From the NCBI GenBank assembly GCA_023634235.1, contig JAMKCF010000006.1, forward strand, positions 11,189,751 to 11,253,750: 64,000 nt of DNA. Reading direction: 5' to 3'. Position 1 is the first letter of the stretch. Every line of letters begins with the position of its first letter. A program made the position numbers and the translations under genes. Below, in pieces: positions 45,826 through 59,239 of this stretch. The DNA comes from Pisaster brevispinus. Lineage: Eukaryota; Echinodermata; Asteroidea; Forcipulatida; Asteriidae. Under the pieces are notes generated by a model. The model had not been told where the DNA came from. It searched no databases and saw only the letters and a program-made list of their open reading frames with translations.

Positions 45826-46859
45826 GTTGAGAGTGTACCACTCAGCTCCTTAGACAAACATCAGGAGAAGCGATTGACCTTTTCTTTCAACCAGTAAAAT
45901 ATTCTAACGAGATGTGACATTCAAAGATGCAATTACTGTTTGCACTTAGGCAAGGCGTTGGTTGCAAATGAACATTACATGTGTACAGCAACTGTGTGAA
46001 GAAAACCTTGGCGTTTCAAACATTTCAAAAATGACTGATCAAAATTATATTTCAGAGTTGACCACTCACACCAATTATGTTGTCCTTTTTTTTAAAAATA
46101 ACTTTATACAACAAAAACTATAGTCTAACGATTTCTAGAATACTACTTTAAAACACTTACAGACCTTGATACTTTGCACTTGTATATGTACTGTACAAGC
46201 ACAATACAGTTTTTCTTAGCAGACATAGTATTAGATAGAGAAATGTAAATTTCTACTGGGGCATTTCAATTAAAGGCACCCAGGCAACAACCAGTGGCAT
46301 GGAGGCAATTGCATCCAACAATGCCTCTGTGAAGTTTCAGACCTGAGTTTATAAAATAACAAACAATCTTAGGATCATAGAAGTCAACAGTTTTGTCCAA
46401 TTTTTGTCAGTCTACTGTTTGCTGCTCCCCACTTTTGCAAGCTGCCATTGCTGGGCAATGACCAGCCTCCTTTAAAACCAAAGTACATCCACCATCTCCT
46501 AACAACAAACGCTGGCAGCGTTTACAAAATGACAGACATTTTTGCCTGCGTAACTGCAGATGGTCCTGCACACATTGCTGGAACTCCTGTATTCGTGACC
46601 CTAACCACTGAGATTCCTCTGACTCAATGCACTATTGATCGCATGCGATTGGCAGCGCATTCCGTATGTGTCACAATTATCATCAGTCGTCAGCCTGGAT
46701 TCACAAAATTTGATAAAGGACTTGCCAGGCCATCCTTGGCTGGTAGAGTTGGACGGCATAATGAAAGTTCAGGAGGAAAACTGTCCTATAATTGGATAGG
46801 TCTCATTTTTGTCTACTAGCTGAGCTTGCATGCTCTCTTAACACTTCTTTGAGTTCTTC

Positions 46860-47157
46860 AAAGGCAGGGTTTGCCCATAACTTTTTCACTGACTAGCCAG
46901 TGGGACCAGTTAGCTCGTCATTTCACTGGTCCTCCATCTTTTGACTGGTCTCTATATTGAGGTTTCTTTTCCACATTGCCAGGGACTTGTTTTTCCAAGT
47001 AATAAGAACAATCAGCGGTTTACATACATGTACATGTAGCTGTGGGAAGTAATTAAACTGGCGAGCCAGACTGCATAGCTGGACAGAATTCTGACTGGTC
47101 CTCGGGTGTTTTAACTGGCCAGCAGGCCACTGTTAAGGGAGAAGCCTGCCAGGGTTC
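46860..47157 (+). mobile_element. Element family M8 (copy 2)
   Basis: Starts CAGGGTTTGCCCATAACTTT, ends with the complement of CAGGCTTCTCCCTTAACAGT. Contains GACTGGTCCTCGGGTGTTTT like copy 1. Confidence 0.75.
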
Positions 47158-48449
47158 TGATTAATTTTAATGGAAATGGCACAGTCAAATGAACAATGTC
47201 CACCGTCATGTGAAGGTGGTTAACAATCCCACCATTTGGACCACACTTACAGTCAAAATGTAAAGATCTAATGAATCAACCAAGCATACCAAAGCCATAA
47301 GAGTCCACGTGCTTGGTAAATGATCTACATGTACGTGTACAGTACTGACTTTGAGAATGTCCTAACAATAATAGTACATGACCTACATTTACGTATGGAG
47401 AGGCAATCTTGTCTTTCTTCCATTCCATTCCAATCAATCTACACGTATAGCCAGATGTAAGCCGTGTCCAAAATGGCAGCGGCTACAGCTTGATCATCAC
47501 ATGATCAAGTGATGAAACATAAAATGCCAATGAGCCATACCCCTAGCAACAGCAGCAGCCGTAGCCGCAGTCGCCAATTCAGTCACCTCCTAAGGCTGGA
47601 TTGAAAAATAGTCCTTGATTGAAACTGTATGTAAGAATGGTCAACAAGTAAAAAAAAAAAGCCTGGAAATGATGACCATGGGTTATAAAGATCTAGAATA
47701 CTGGTGTTTGGAATAAATTGGTGAACTGTTACAGTTTGCTCAAGTACATGTAGTGTACATTTGTACATGGGTAAACAATGTGAAAGTTACAGCACAGTAC
47801 TTCTCACGACAATCACTTACAAAGTTATTCAACACTGTACATATGATGTAATAAAAACAAAGATGGTACAGCAATTCGCAGTATAGCGGGAAATAATTGT
47901 CGTAGCAATTCAGAATAAGACTGTTTTACTTTTAGATACTTGAAAACACTGTTGTTGACAACAGAAGTGTTGAAAAGTGTGAAGACTTGTATCACAATTT
48001 CACAAAGTGTATTGTACTAAATAATTATATTCTGTAAACACAGAATAAATATAACATCGTTTCCAGTAACAATAAAGGGCTGAATAGGCGGTGTTCCACA
48101 AATTTTACTTACGTCAATTGTTTTATGAGTCTATTAAAGTATGATCTGTTACACACTGTAAGTGTTTAGTAAAGACTAAGACTAGGAGAAATCTGAACAG
48201 GTTTGCTTACTTTCTTTCACAATAAATCCAAGAAGTTACATACATGTGAAACTTGCAAACTTATGAAATGTGCCCTAATTTATCCTTTCCTTAATGCCAA
48301 ATGAATCATCGGTTCATATTTTTCACAATTTACATCACTTCAAAACATAGTCATCAATGTGGTGAAAAAAAATGTCTTGAGAAAACCAGTGAAGCATCTT
48401 CAGCTAATAAGAAATAAAAGTAAAGACCATGGAACCATGTGACACTTAC

Positions 48450-49150
48450 AAGTATTTCTTGATGCTGAAGACGCCGTGTTGTCCAATCAGAAGATAGATT
48501 TCCAAATGGAAGAGCTTGTCGATTCTCTGTAGTTGTCCTTTAAAACTCTGCACTCGGTAGACTGCAGCACACAACTCACTGCCTTCTACAAGCGGGCTCG
48601 AGAAGTTCCCTTTTCAAGAAATCAATGTTTTCCTGAAATCCCTCAAGCAATCATTACAGTATGTAGAGTTCAAATCCACACAAACATCTCATCGTTGACA
48701 ACCCGGGTCAACTGTAGCAAACATCTTTTCGTTTTTCCGCTCGAAAAATATGTCGGATGAACTCCCAATACACAGCTACATGTAGGACACACGGGGCAAT
48801 CCTTTCGTCCCTCCAGTAATCAGTAATGGAAGACACACGCGGAAATCAAATCCCAAAGTCATCTTCTTTTCCTCTTTCCTTCGAACAAAACCCTGGAGAT
48901 GCCTTCCGTCCGATTCTTCCGAGAGGGGCACGTGATTGCTATCCAGTCTGGCGCTAAAGAAAACTACATGTGTTCAAGCACAGCCAGTGCAATTTCTCTT
49001 CCACGGGCAAACAGTTCATCCGTTGCCTCGAGAGATAAAAAAAATACTATGAGAGAGAGAGGATGAGCTAAACCTGCATCATCTACATGTACGGCAGTGA
49101 TGAGAGACACAGCGGGTGCTCTACGCTGTGGACGTACTACGAAAATGATA
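48450..49150 (-). promoter_or_regulatory. Candidate internal promoter and alternative first exon of APC
   Basis: This block is richer in CpG than its surroundings. It has a CACGTG E-box near 48928, a CCAAT motif near 48482 and a good donor on the minus strand (TACTT|GTAAGTG; exon end 48450). Joined to the acceptor at 30957, an open frame of about 54 codons would stay in phase but contains no ATG. A transcript starting here would then first start in frame at the Met of LQTDM in the 25270-25461 exon. Inference only; no TATA box was identified. Confidence 0.3.
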
Positions 49151-50025
49151 ATAACTTGTCCTCCTCCATGGGGCTAGTCAGCATAATAAATGACCTCTAA
49201 CATACACACACAACAGAACATCTCACTGCAGAGCGGAGCATGGGGGGGGATGTTCAATGTATATTGAGAGAGCCTCGGTGGTGAATAATACATGAACGAA
49301 GTCCATCTGACTTCATCAATGTGAATCAATTTCTTTAGTTGTGCATGAAATGCAAAACTGACTGCTAAGTATTCATTACATTGACTATGCAACAAGAGAA
49401 AGGTAGGAGTGCCCATTGCTCCCAGCGTTCATAAAAGAACACTGCACAATCATGTTAATTTTTTGTTTTGACGAGGATATTATTGCCGGGGAGGTTTTCC
49501 TCAGCATAATGGGGCAGTGGCAAATTTAATTACTCCTTCCGTATAGACAATAATCAAGGGTCTTCCGACATTAGTTAAAACTGTGGAAGAATGTCTGGTA
49601 TGTAAACAGCGATATAACATCAATGGAAATTAATTACTTCCACAAAAGTGCTGAAGGCGCAAGCACTTTTGTTTTTTTAAATAACAGAATATCTTTGGTA
49701 AACCAGAGCTGCCAACACTACTTACAATAAGGGAGATTTTGTACAACAGACAGGGAGACATTTAGAATTAAATTCAACATAAGCATAAGGGGGACAGAGT
49801 TTCCATAATCAGTGAGATTTTCAAATTTATTCATCAGAACATGGAAAGATTAGTTGATTTTCAGGGAACTTTCTGCAGAATTGGGGGAGTTTGCAGCTCT
49901 GGTAAACTGGACAAAACGAGATTAAAGGAATATTTCATGAAGGCAATGAATTCAATTGCCTCAATGCCCCCTGAAAATTGCCTTGGTGCCCTTTGAGGTG
50001 CCCCAATGAAAATTAAATTTGCCCT

Positions 50026-50480
50026 CGTAAGCCCCTTTCACTCATCAAGTACTTCACCGAAAACTTGGTTCGCCTTTTCACACCTGGGGCCGATTTCACA
50101 AAGAGCTAAGATTGATCGTAACTGCAAATCAATCGTAGTTGCTTAGTAAAGTGTGATGTCACAATGTAAATCACTATGGTGATACTGACAATTTGTCTTA
50201 CGATGGATTTTATTGCTTTGTGAAATCGACCCCTGAATTGCTAAACCTAGCAAACTCATAGGAAATTAACATTTCCCGGGAAGTAGTTACCCCTGCTTGG
50301 GAGTAGGGTTAAGCGAGATAACCCTACTAGGGTTAGCATGCTGAGTGCTCATTTTCCTCCAGGAAAATTGCACCTAGTGTGAAATGAACATGGGGTGGCG
50401 GTGGGGTTAACACTCCCCAGGAATTTCCTGGGGTTTTTCATTTCCTGTGAATTGGTTCCGTAATGTGAAAAGGGCCATAG
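50026..50480. mobile_element. Dispersed repeat M7 with a nested short MITE
   Basis: The ends CCCCTTTCACTC and GTGAAAAGGGCCAT are inverted. 50235-50480 matches 4869-5090. 50090-50235 is a copy of the short MITE at 2294 (GGGGCCGATTTCACAAAGAG to TTGTGAAATCGACCCCT), inserted within M7. Confidence 0.75.
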
Positions 50481-51034
50481 AGGCGCCCTATAACACTTCC
50501 TTGCCCTTCAAAGAACAAAGCATCGGGCCTGCTTAGAAAAATGAAGACAAAGATTTTTGGTTTTCAACTTTTTGTCAAGGGAAATCAACTACATGTACTG
50601 TATTTGATGAACAAAATTTACTTATGAATGTACATTACTATAAATGTATCATGAACACTGTCACAATCATAACACTTTTTCTCTTTTCAATTGGTGTTAC
50701 TATTTATGTAAAAAAGTAGACGTGATGAGATGTATAATGTATATGGAGCCCCCATGGGTGCTATTATCAAGGCAGGGTGCAGATTGATCGCACACAAGGT
50801 CAAAGAGCAGATGCAGGGGTCAATTGGGGTCAGCAGTCGCACGTTGCAGGGTCGCTAATCGGTACTTAACTGGCTGCTGCTTGGCCTGGGGGGATTTATC
50901 ACAAAAATGTCTTTATTTGGGTACATCTTAGAAAAAGGGCGAGAATTAGAATGATCAATTTGAAAGCCCCTGTCTGGTACGGGTGTCTTACACTAATTCA
51001 GCTGTAAAGACTCTGGTTGAGGACTTCAGTCACA

Positions 51035-51428
51035 TCTAAAGTTAGGGTCATAAATTGGTTTTTGTCAATGTAATGCTGATTTATACACAACATTTTTAAT
51101 AAAGATACAATGTAAGTCACCTGTGTGAAAGTTTCAGACGAATACCTAGAGTCTACTTGTTGAGGAAGCAGCAAAATACATTCACAGTAATTTCATCAAG
51201 AATGTCAAACCCATCCACGTTTAGTAAGGTGACACCGATACCAACCACTTCTCTTGCCACAACATTAACAAACGAACACCACAGAAATTTGAGATTATGT
51301 TTATTGATTTCTAATCAACGAGGGCATTTCAAATAATTTTGCAGGATGCTTTACCACCATTACCATCATTAAAAGAAAATACAAATTGTTTTATCGGGGT
51401 CAATACCAAAGTATGATTCTACCTTTAA
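51035..51428 (-). mobile_element. M2 MITE (copy 3, reverse)
   Basis: Left end CTAAAGTTAGGGTCATAAAT; right end read in reverse TTAAAGGTAGAATCATACTT. The interior matches 32097-32555 on the opposite strand (CCACGTTTAGTAAGGTGACA). About 394 bp. Confidence 0.8.
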
Positions 51429-51559
51429 TGTTGATTTATTTCCCAAAAATTTATTATTTATATATATAAAATATTTTAAAGAATTTTCATTAACAAACTC
51501 TGCATTTCCTTAAAAAGTTAAAATCACTGCATTAAACACCGAAGATAAAAAACTCGCAC

Positions 51560-52160
51560 GAAATTCAAATATGAATAGACCCTGTCATGGAATTCATTTG
51601 TCACCATCTATGAAAACAAACACCTGATCTTTTCAACGTTTTTCTCATTCCCTTCTCCACATGGGGGGAAAGACTGAGTAATATTCCTCATGCATTAATT
51701 GTCATCATAAATTTAATCAGTCTCGTCACTACCAGCTGTCATATTGTCCCATTGAATTCATCCTCTGCCCGGTGTTTTGTGACAGGAGATTTGTATTCCC
51801 GCGGGCCATGGGAAGATAACTGCTACATTGTTATCTTAACAACAGGGTGCCAATCTCTGGCTTGGGCCGCCACACTCGTTATTGTTGCCGATACCAGATT
51901 TGATCGAACTCCCTGATCATAGCCCTTAATAGATGGGATCCATGCATTAATTTGCGGGGCAGTGGATTCTTGCTTCCTGGCAGACATAGACAAGGGAGGG
52001 GGTGTTTGAATTGAGAGTGACCATCTAAAATTAGATGTACGATCGCAAGGTAATTTGTGAGGCGGCTGAGCGCAGGTTATGTTTGCCATATTTTGACAGC
52101 TTCCACAGCTTAGGTATGAATGACTTGATGGATGGCGGTCATTAGATACAGTGCAGTGAC
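51560..52160. other. Non-coding stretch of mixed composition, possible regulatory element
   Basis: Repeat-free by eye, with several ATGCATTAATT, TTAATTG and GATC-like motifs and higher GC in parts (CCGCGGGCC near 51797). There is no supported open frame. An enhancer is possible but not shown. Confidence 0.2.
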
Positions 52161-52854
52161 TAAAAATTATTAACAAGTTTCGTAGGAATTTCTCATTTCA
52201 TGGAAACATCTGATTAAACCGCATAAAACGGAACAGAAGTTAGTGTTCCGTTGAATTGTTTTGTTGTTAAGGGTTTGGGGCAGTGGATTATCTTTCTGGT
52301 TTTCAGTCCAACTGAAATTCAACAATACAAACACTACAAAAAAACAGAGCAAGCAGTGATGTATGTACATGTGTACAAGGAAGAATGATTATAAATTAAT
52401 AAATTTTTCTCGGATAGAATTCATTTAGGGATGAAATCCTACCCTTGGCACCATAACTCACAAACCTGTGGCAAGCGATGTGTTTACCGACATGTACCTA
52501 AGTTGAGACTCAAATTACGGCTGTCTGCCAGCAATGTAGCCACTTGGAACACACTACATGTATATTTCACATACCGCAAGTAAACACACCTTTCGCGTAC
52601 CTTGTAACTGGACACCGAGATGTTGTATAGAGCATGGGTGAGCTCATGTCATACTTGAAAGTGGCCTAAAACCAGGACTGTAATTTCATTCCTGTATGGG
52701 CAAGGTCGCTTTTCATGTGAAGATGATCACTCCCATTAGAAATTCAGGGAAAACTCTGGAGGGGCGTTTTCCAGAGGCACCAAGGCCGAGACCAGGGCAA
52801 TAAAGGCGAGGACCTCTGTCACTCTCTGGTCTCCATTACCAGTTTATAATACTT

Positions 52855-53010
52855 TGTGAGGCTAATCATCGTTACTTGCAGCAAAAAAAACCTTGTGGCA
52901 CAGGAGAGAACCAACACATATACTCACATATGGCCTTAGCCGGGAATCGAACAAGGGTCACATTGGTGAGAGGGCAAGTGCTTTACACACTAGCCTACCA
53001 TGCCACCAGT
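52855..53010 (-). repeat. tRNA-headed SINE of a second family (reverse)
   Basis: The minus strand has a GTAAAGCACTTGCCCTCTCA segment, TTGTTCGATTCCCGGCTAAG (B box) and GGCCATATGTGAGTATA, matching the copy at 62655-62990. Confidence 0.75.
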
Positions 53011-53026
53011 TATACGTTTAACTCCT

Positions 53027-53560
53027 GGGATCCATTTCACAAAAGGCTCAGATGATCTTAAAATGCTTATCAATCTTAATTGCTAAGCAAAGTGTGATGT
53101 CACAAGTCACTTAGGGCGATTATGACAACTAATCTGGAAGATGAATCATTAAAGGGTCTGTATACGTTTAGTAATCACTTTTAAAATTTATAGTTGGCAA
53201 TACAAATTTACTTGGTTAAAAGAACAGCAGCATTTTGAGAATCATTTCACCTTGAAGTAAGGTGGTTATGGAAAAAGATATCAGTTTTTATCTCCCAAAA
53301 TTTGAATCTGAGAAACGCTACAGTCAGTAAGGTTTCTCAGATGTGCTCAGATGTGTGTTACAATTACAGACTTTTCTTCCTGTGAGGACATAACTGCTCC
53401 AAATTGTCAGCAATTATGTCAAAAACGCTACCACCTTTTGAAATGAAATTTTCACAGGTTAGTTTTATTGTATAATATCTACGTTTATATAGGATTAAAA
53501 CAACCGAACGGTTCCAAAAACAAAAGGTTTACGTTCCCTGTAAGCTTTAAGAAATCGAGC
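53027..53560. mobile_element. Short MITE interrupted by a TTAA-flanked MITE (M4)
   Basis: 53027-53148 is the left part of the short MITE found at 2294 and 50090. At 53149 TTAAAGGGTCTGTATACG starts an element that ends TTCCCTGTAAGCTTTAA at 53550. It is followed by GAAATCGAGCC, the expected right end of the interrupted MITE. TTAA is duplicated on both sides of the insert (53149-53152, 53547-53550). Confidence 0.85.
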
Positions 53561-54586
53561 CTACAGCTCTACAGTGCCTCATCGTGTTCAATAGAGCATG
53601 CATTATCATGATTTGAATGGTCTTTTTAGCCATGATGGAGTCTGGTCCACCATTTTGAAGCCCTCTTCAAAATGCACACAGTTTTGCTTTGAAATTCATG
53701 TGCAAAGCCACAGAATGGCGCTGGCGGAATTATGGGTCAGGTTCGGTAAAATTGATGAATGATGCTACACAGAACTGCAATATGATGAGGCGACTCCTGC
53801 CAAGCAATTATTCCAGAATGACTCAACTAATGTAGTTTCTGAGCATCACAGCATTGAAATCCACCATTGGGAGGATGAAAAAAACAAAACCAAAAACTAG
53901 ATATTACAAGGTGTTGACAGAGAAATCTCAACCAATCATTCCCTAGTTGCTGAGAAACATTTTCTTCCTCGAAAGCAACACGTGTACCATTAATAGACTA
54001 TTTTGTCAGTACCTGTGTTCGGGGAGCCAGTCAGAAGCCATTCAACCTGTAAATGCCATATAGGCCTAACCGTATTTTTCAAGACACAATCAATCTGCTG
54101 ATTGTGATATCTTTGGAATAAATCAAACATTTATCATTATTATCATCGCCATGAAAAACAGTTGCCCCCTTAGAAGTGGAACACCAGGAGGTAAGGATCA
54201 AGGATTATAACAAACTTGTTTGAAAGACTGAACAATTCTTTTCTCATAAATTCTGTGTGCCCTTGGCTTTACAACCAGAACTAATTGATAAAAAAAAATA
54301 AAAAAACGACTGAGAGGGATGACCAATATGGCCTCCTATCAGAGACCTTGTCGTTTGGGTTTGCCGCTGTCGAGGACTTCAGAAATACAAAGTGGGAGAT
54401 GTTGGACAAGGTTTGTACGTGGCGAGTGCTGTCTTGAAAACGATCTGTTTGTTGATTGGGTGCCAGTGAAGCTCAGCAAGTAAAGGTGTGACAAGCTAAA
54501 GAGACTGTATTCACAAAACCTTTGGCAAAACATTGTACATGTCGTGAATCACAATGATAGACTCCAAACTAATTCATCCGTTGAGT

Positions 54587-54606
54587 TAGCCCCCCCCCCC
54601 CCCCCC
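54587..54606. repeat. Poly-C tract
   Basis: A run of about 17 C, with a G run downstream at about 54631-54637. Confidence 0.9.
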
Positions 54607-54751
54607 ACCTCCAACCCTGATGAAAAAGAGGGGGGGGCACAGAAATAAAGGTCATGTAATTGCAAATGGTGCATACACCCTCCAGGCCTTCTTGTCATCG
54701 ATTCCTTGATGGTCCCACTGCATCAAAAGTCAAATAAAAGGACTTCTTGCC

Positions 54752-54753
<2 letters not shown>

Positions 54754-54792
<39 letters not shown>
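54754..54792. repeat. (GA)n microsatellite
   Basis: About 19 uninterrupted GA units. Confidence 0.98.
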
Positions 54793-54794
<2 letters not shown>

Positions 54795-55224
54795 AGTGAG
54801 AAAGCACCAGAGCCATAACAAAAGATGCCATTGGCAATACAAGCTGACCTGCCACACATTAAAAATATGCAATATCAGACTTTTGCAAGGAACACAAGTG
54901 CCTGTTTTGTATTCAGAGATTCGTGTCAAAAGCCATTTGACAGATTCACCGCGTCCTAGGTGTAACTTGTTATATTATTGACACTTATCCCCCATGCCCA
55001 AGGGCTTTGTTTTATTGCTGATATTTCAAGTTGGTGTAACTGGACACTCACACCATCACTGTCAAGTCCCATAATATTCAAAAGCTTTTTGATACTTGCT
55101 GGCAGTGCAAACACCATGTCAGACACAGGTGTTTCTGTCTGCCCTAATCTAATATAAAGAAGAGGTCAGCATGACTCCAACCTTCATCATTATTACAGGG
55201 AAAGTGTTGCCAAGATTAAAGTAT

Positions 55225-55500
55225 TGTGCCTAGTATCATCAAGGTCACAAACACTGTACAAGATGATTTGTGGGGTTTTTAAAATTACAATACGTAGCCT
55301 TGGTTTCAATTCCACCAAATCTTCATGCAGACCTATGGTATTCAGTCTTGGGCGACCGTTCTTCTTCACATGCTGGATCACTGCTTTGGAATGCTCTTCC
55401 ACTGAACCTCAGACTAGTAGACACAATCCCCAGCTTTAAAACTAACTTAAAAACTCACTTATTCAGTTCAGGCTTTAAGCATGTTAAGTACTGTCATTAG
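55225..55500 (+). mobile_element. Non-LTR retrotransposon, reverse-transcriptase C-terminal fragment
   Basis: Encodes VLGDRSSSHAGSLLWNALPL and TIPSFKTNLKTHLFSSGF, typical of the last part of a CR1/L2-like reverse transcriptase. 5' truncated; a frame change occurs upstream near 55300. Different in sequence from the fragments at 37290 and 42040. Confidence 0.8.
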
Positions 55501-55705
55501 CAGAGTTCTTTCTATTTAATGCTTCAAACCATTCATTTGTGCATATATAATGTACATTATACAAGCATGTACACAGTCTATTCTTTCATTTTTTCATAAA
55601 ATGTACACTCAAACAGGATGCTTACAAGTATGATAAAAGTAACATTGTGCAAATTCAGTTAGTTTGTTAGTATTTTAAGAATATTCTATACCCCCCCCCT
55701 GCAAG

Positions 55706-55707
<2 letters not shown>

Positions 55708-55741
<34 letters not shown>

Positions 55742-55770
55742 CCATCATCATCATCATCATCATCATCATC
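55708..55770. repeat. (ATC)n microsatellite
   Basis: About 20 ATC units with one CCC interruption at 55741. Confidence 0.97.
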
Positions 55771-57590
55771 AGGCTGTATTCATCCTTGTTGGATGAAGCC
55801 CTCATCCAGCAATTTCCATTCTCTTCTGTCTCTTTTCAGTCTATTCCACGTTGCCGTGTCATACATGAATGTAAGTGACGATTTCATCGCTCCATCTCCC
55901 TTTTTCTGGTCTTCCTCTCCTTCTTGCGAGAATTACAACATTTAAATCCATAAATCAATTTATCACCAGTCACCTTCTGCGAACGCAGTTCTTCGTAGGT
56001 GTTATTATACAATAAAGGGATGTGTGAATGTACAATGTAGTGTACATGTACAGGGCTACAAATTTAAATGTGTACTATGTACAACTAGTACCCTATTAAG
56101 TAACACTCTAAAAAGGCTGGAATAGGTAAAGAGATAATTGTCCAGCGAACCATCAGTGCGAGCCGGGCAATCCGATACTGTGAGGGACCAATGGTGCTTC
56201 TGAGCTTTTGGCGCTTGTGGCAACACTAGGGTAATACGTTCTCTCGGGGGCACTTGAGGAAAATGCATCGGTGAGATGGCGGGTACTGCTCAATAATGTC
56301 TAGAGAAACTGAAGCTGCAGGGGAAGTTTACAAAATGTTTGCACGCCCTACAACTGATTATAATAATTAGGTGTTCAGGTAGAAAATATGATTTGACTTT
56401 GCTAGTATGTGTTGTTAATGTAAATAATTCTTTTTTAGGAAAAGTAAGTTAGTGGCCTGAAGTTTCAACCCTAGCAGAGCGTTTCTCAAAGGCTAAACTT
56501 ATTTTTCCATTTACACCATATTCTATTAACTCTATTTTAGAATCCTTTCGTTAAGATTTATTTATTTTTTTTTCTCCAAAGGCCTGCTAACATCTGGGCA
56601 TAAATTTCTGTCATTTACTCGGCAGAGCATGCGTCTCGTCCTTGTTAAGAATTCACACTTAAGCGCGAATTGAGCGAAAGCACAAGTTGACAGTCACAGT
56701 GCATACATGTACAAGTAGTACTATGCTTTCTTTATTGTGACCAATCAAGAAGAAGAAAGAGCGCCCTCAGATGAGCATGCTCTTATGGTGAATGAGCCAT
56801 AATGATAGTCACCATTTTAGCATCTTTATCCCATAAAAACTAGTGTATTCTAAACAGACACAGCCATTTATGGTTTGAACTGATTTTCAGGGATGTGAAC
56901 ATTCCTGAATAACGGCTAGTTGGCCTGTGTTCCCACTTCTTCTGGACCCGACCGGAACCTCCATCTCCAAGATTTTACAATTCAGGAATATTTACGGACT
57001 CTTTGCACCACCAGAAATATAACACTACAGGTTCGGGCACAATGTGGATCACGCAGCCTTTAGTAAATGCTTTCCTTCTTTCAAGAAAATCTGAAAATCA
57101 GGACAAATCTTGAGAAACCTCTTTCAGCGGCATTTTTTGATTCCAGAAACCACCCTCGGGCAATCTAAGCTATCGGGTCTTCCGTGATCCTCAAGTTCAG
57201 AAGACAGTACTTCCACATCTTAAAGTGATTGGCAGAAGGGGGATAGGCATGGGGGGGTTGCAAGAAGGCACCCCCTCTAAGTAGGAATACAATATCACCG
57301 CACAGGAGATGCTCGGAGGCTGTCAGTCAGTTTACTTTTATGGTTGACAATGAATCTGGAGGGTGTGCCTACAGGGTGCAAGGATGTCTCAGATCAGTAG
57401 TAAATCTTTCCTAAGTCATTAATAGACGACCAAGATGCTTATAGAGCCACCACAGATCCTGTGCCTCAGGATTTGTAAAGCGAAAAGAGAAAAGTGCATC
57501 CCACAACTTTCCATCATCGGTTTGTACAAAAGCTCATATCATCGAATAAAGCTTATCAAGTTAACCTATCCTATAAATGTAGATTCCTTT

Positions 57591-57630
57591 TCATTCATTC
57601 ATTCATTCATTCATTCATTCATTTATTTAT
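57591..57630. repeat. (ATTC)n microsatellite
   Basis: Nine or so ATTC units followed by ATTT units. Confidence 0.97.
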
Positions 57631-59239
57631 TGGTCACATTGATTTAAAAAACAACATGAAATTCTTGTCCCGCAGTGTGCTTTGTTACTTTGCTACTTTA
57701 CAGTGTGCAGCACTTTCCCATTCAACAAAACTAACCACAAATAAATAAATACATAAATAAGAGCATTTTATAAGATTTCTTTTGGCATTGTACTTTTTTA
57801 CGTTTTACAAAGTTGCATGTATTGATGTTATCATTAACCTTACTGGTACATGATTCACCATGAGTGATTTTACTAGGATCCTTCCTTACTCAAACAAATT
57901 CTGACACCATATGGGTAACTCAAACTATTGGATTCTGATTATGGTGGTATGCTTCATCCCATGTAGTTTTTATAAAGCAATCAGTTTACTTGTGCCATCC
58001 TCAATCCAACAAACTCCAATAAAACATGCTGTTGGATTTTGAAGGGTTGGGGTGGTGTAACATTTATGGTCATCACTTATCCATTTCTTTACTTTATTTT
58101 GTTAATCCATAACCCCTTTTGTAGAAAATCTGTTCAAAATAATGAAACTGCTCAGCCAGTAAAATTTGAAATTATGTTCATACTCTACCTCAGAACAGAG
58201 CAATCTCTGCCCAAGACCTTTACAGACAGGCACTCCTTGTTAAACCATTAAACAACGCTCAGTGTATATACACACATTCAGATCCTAAGAACCCGGTGCT
58301 AAGCCCAAGAATAACACACAAACAAAATTGGCTTCCGGCAGAATACACAAATACACATCCCCGAGCCCAACATATGACATCTGATGAGAACTGCAGCAAG
58401 ACCAACAGGCCAAGAATTTTCGACCCCATCGGTGGGAAAAATGAAAACAATCTGAGAAGTAGGTTGAAGAGTTTCACTTTCAGGCAATGTGACCATGCCT
58501 GGGTTATTGGTTGTATTGCAAGATGTACATCTCTACAGGAGCAGCACCCACACACATACCATGTCTAGAGGGGGTGTGTCCTGAGGGGTAAAAGGGCATC
58601 GATGGACAGAGAATTGGAGTCCAGATCTTATCACAAACAACTGCACTTGAAACAACATTTCATTCTTGTCTGCTTTGAATAATTTTACTGAATAACTTTA
58701 CACATGCAGCGCTGTGTTGAATACACTCTCAGGAAATTTCTTTGATTTTGAAAAAACATAATCTTCAACACTGTAAAAAACACTGTGTGGACAATGGTGG
58801 ATGTGTAAGTCCACATAGTGTTTCAAAATCCTACATTGTGTGGACCTCCTGCATTCTCAGGTCCACACTTCCTAAGGAGATTCTAAACTAACATGTTTAA
58901 AATAAATTTACTCTCCGAACGTTTTAGTTTCAAAGAAGAAAAAGCGTCATCCTTGAACTAAGGACTTCAGAATAATTTTTTTAATGTAAATTCTTCACTC
59001 AAAAGCGCACCAGATTCAAAATCCATTTCGATTATTTCCCATGAACTGAACTGAACAAACATATTTTTAATTTACTTAAAATTAAATGAACACAAAATAA
59101 TTAAAAACAAAAAGCTCTGCTTCAAATTATTTGCTAGATATGATTACTGACACAAAAAAATTGAGCCAAAAAATCAACAACACAGGTCATGTCTGGACGT
59201 ACGGTGATGGTTATACAGAAACAAACAGTCTGTCAGCAA

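Noticed and set aside
48533..48760. Plus-strand open frame at the candidate promoter
   Set aside because: It overlaps the CpG-richer block and a minus-strand open stretch; no conserved motif, so it is not called a gene.
57435..57748. Open frames around the (ATTC)n repeat
   Set aside because: They run through a tetranucleotide repeat (SFIHSFIHSF-type residues) and are not conserved coding sequence.
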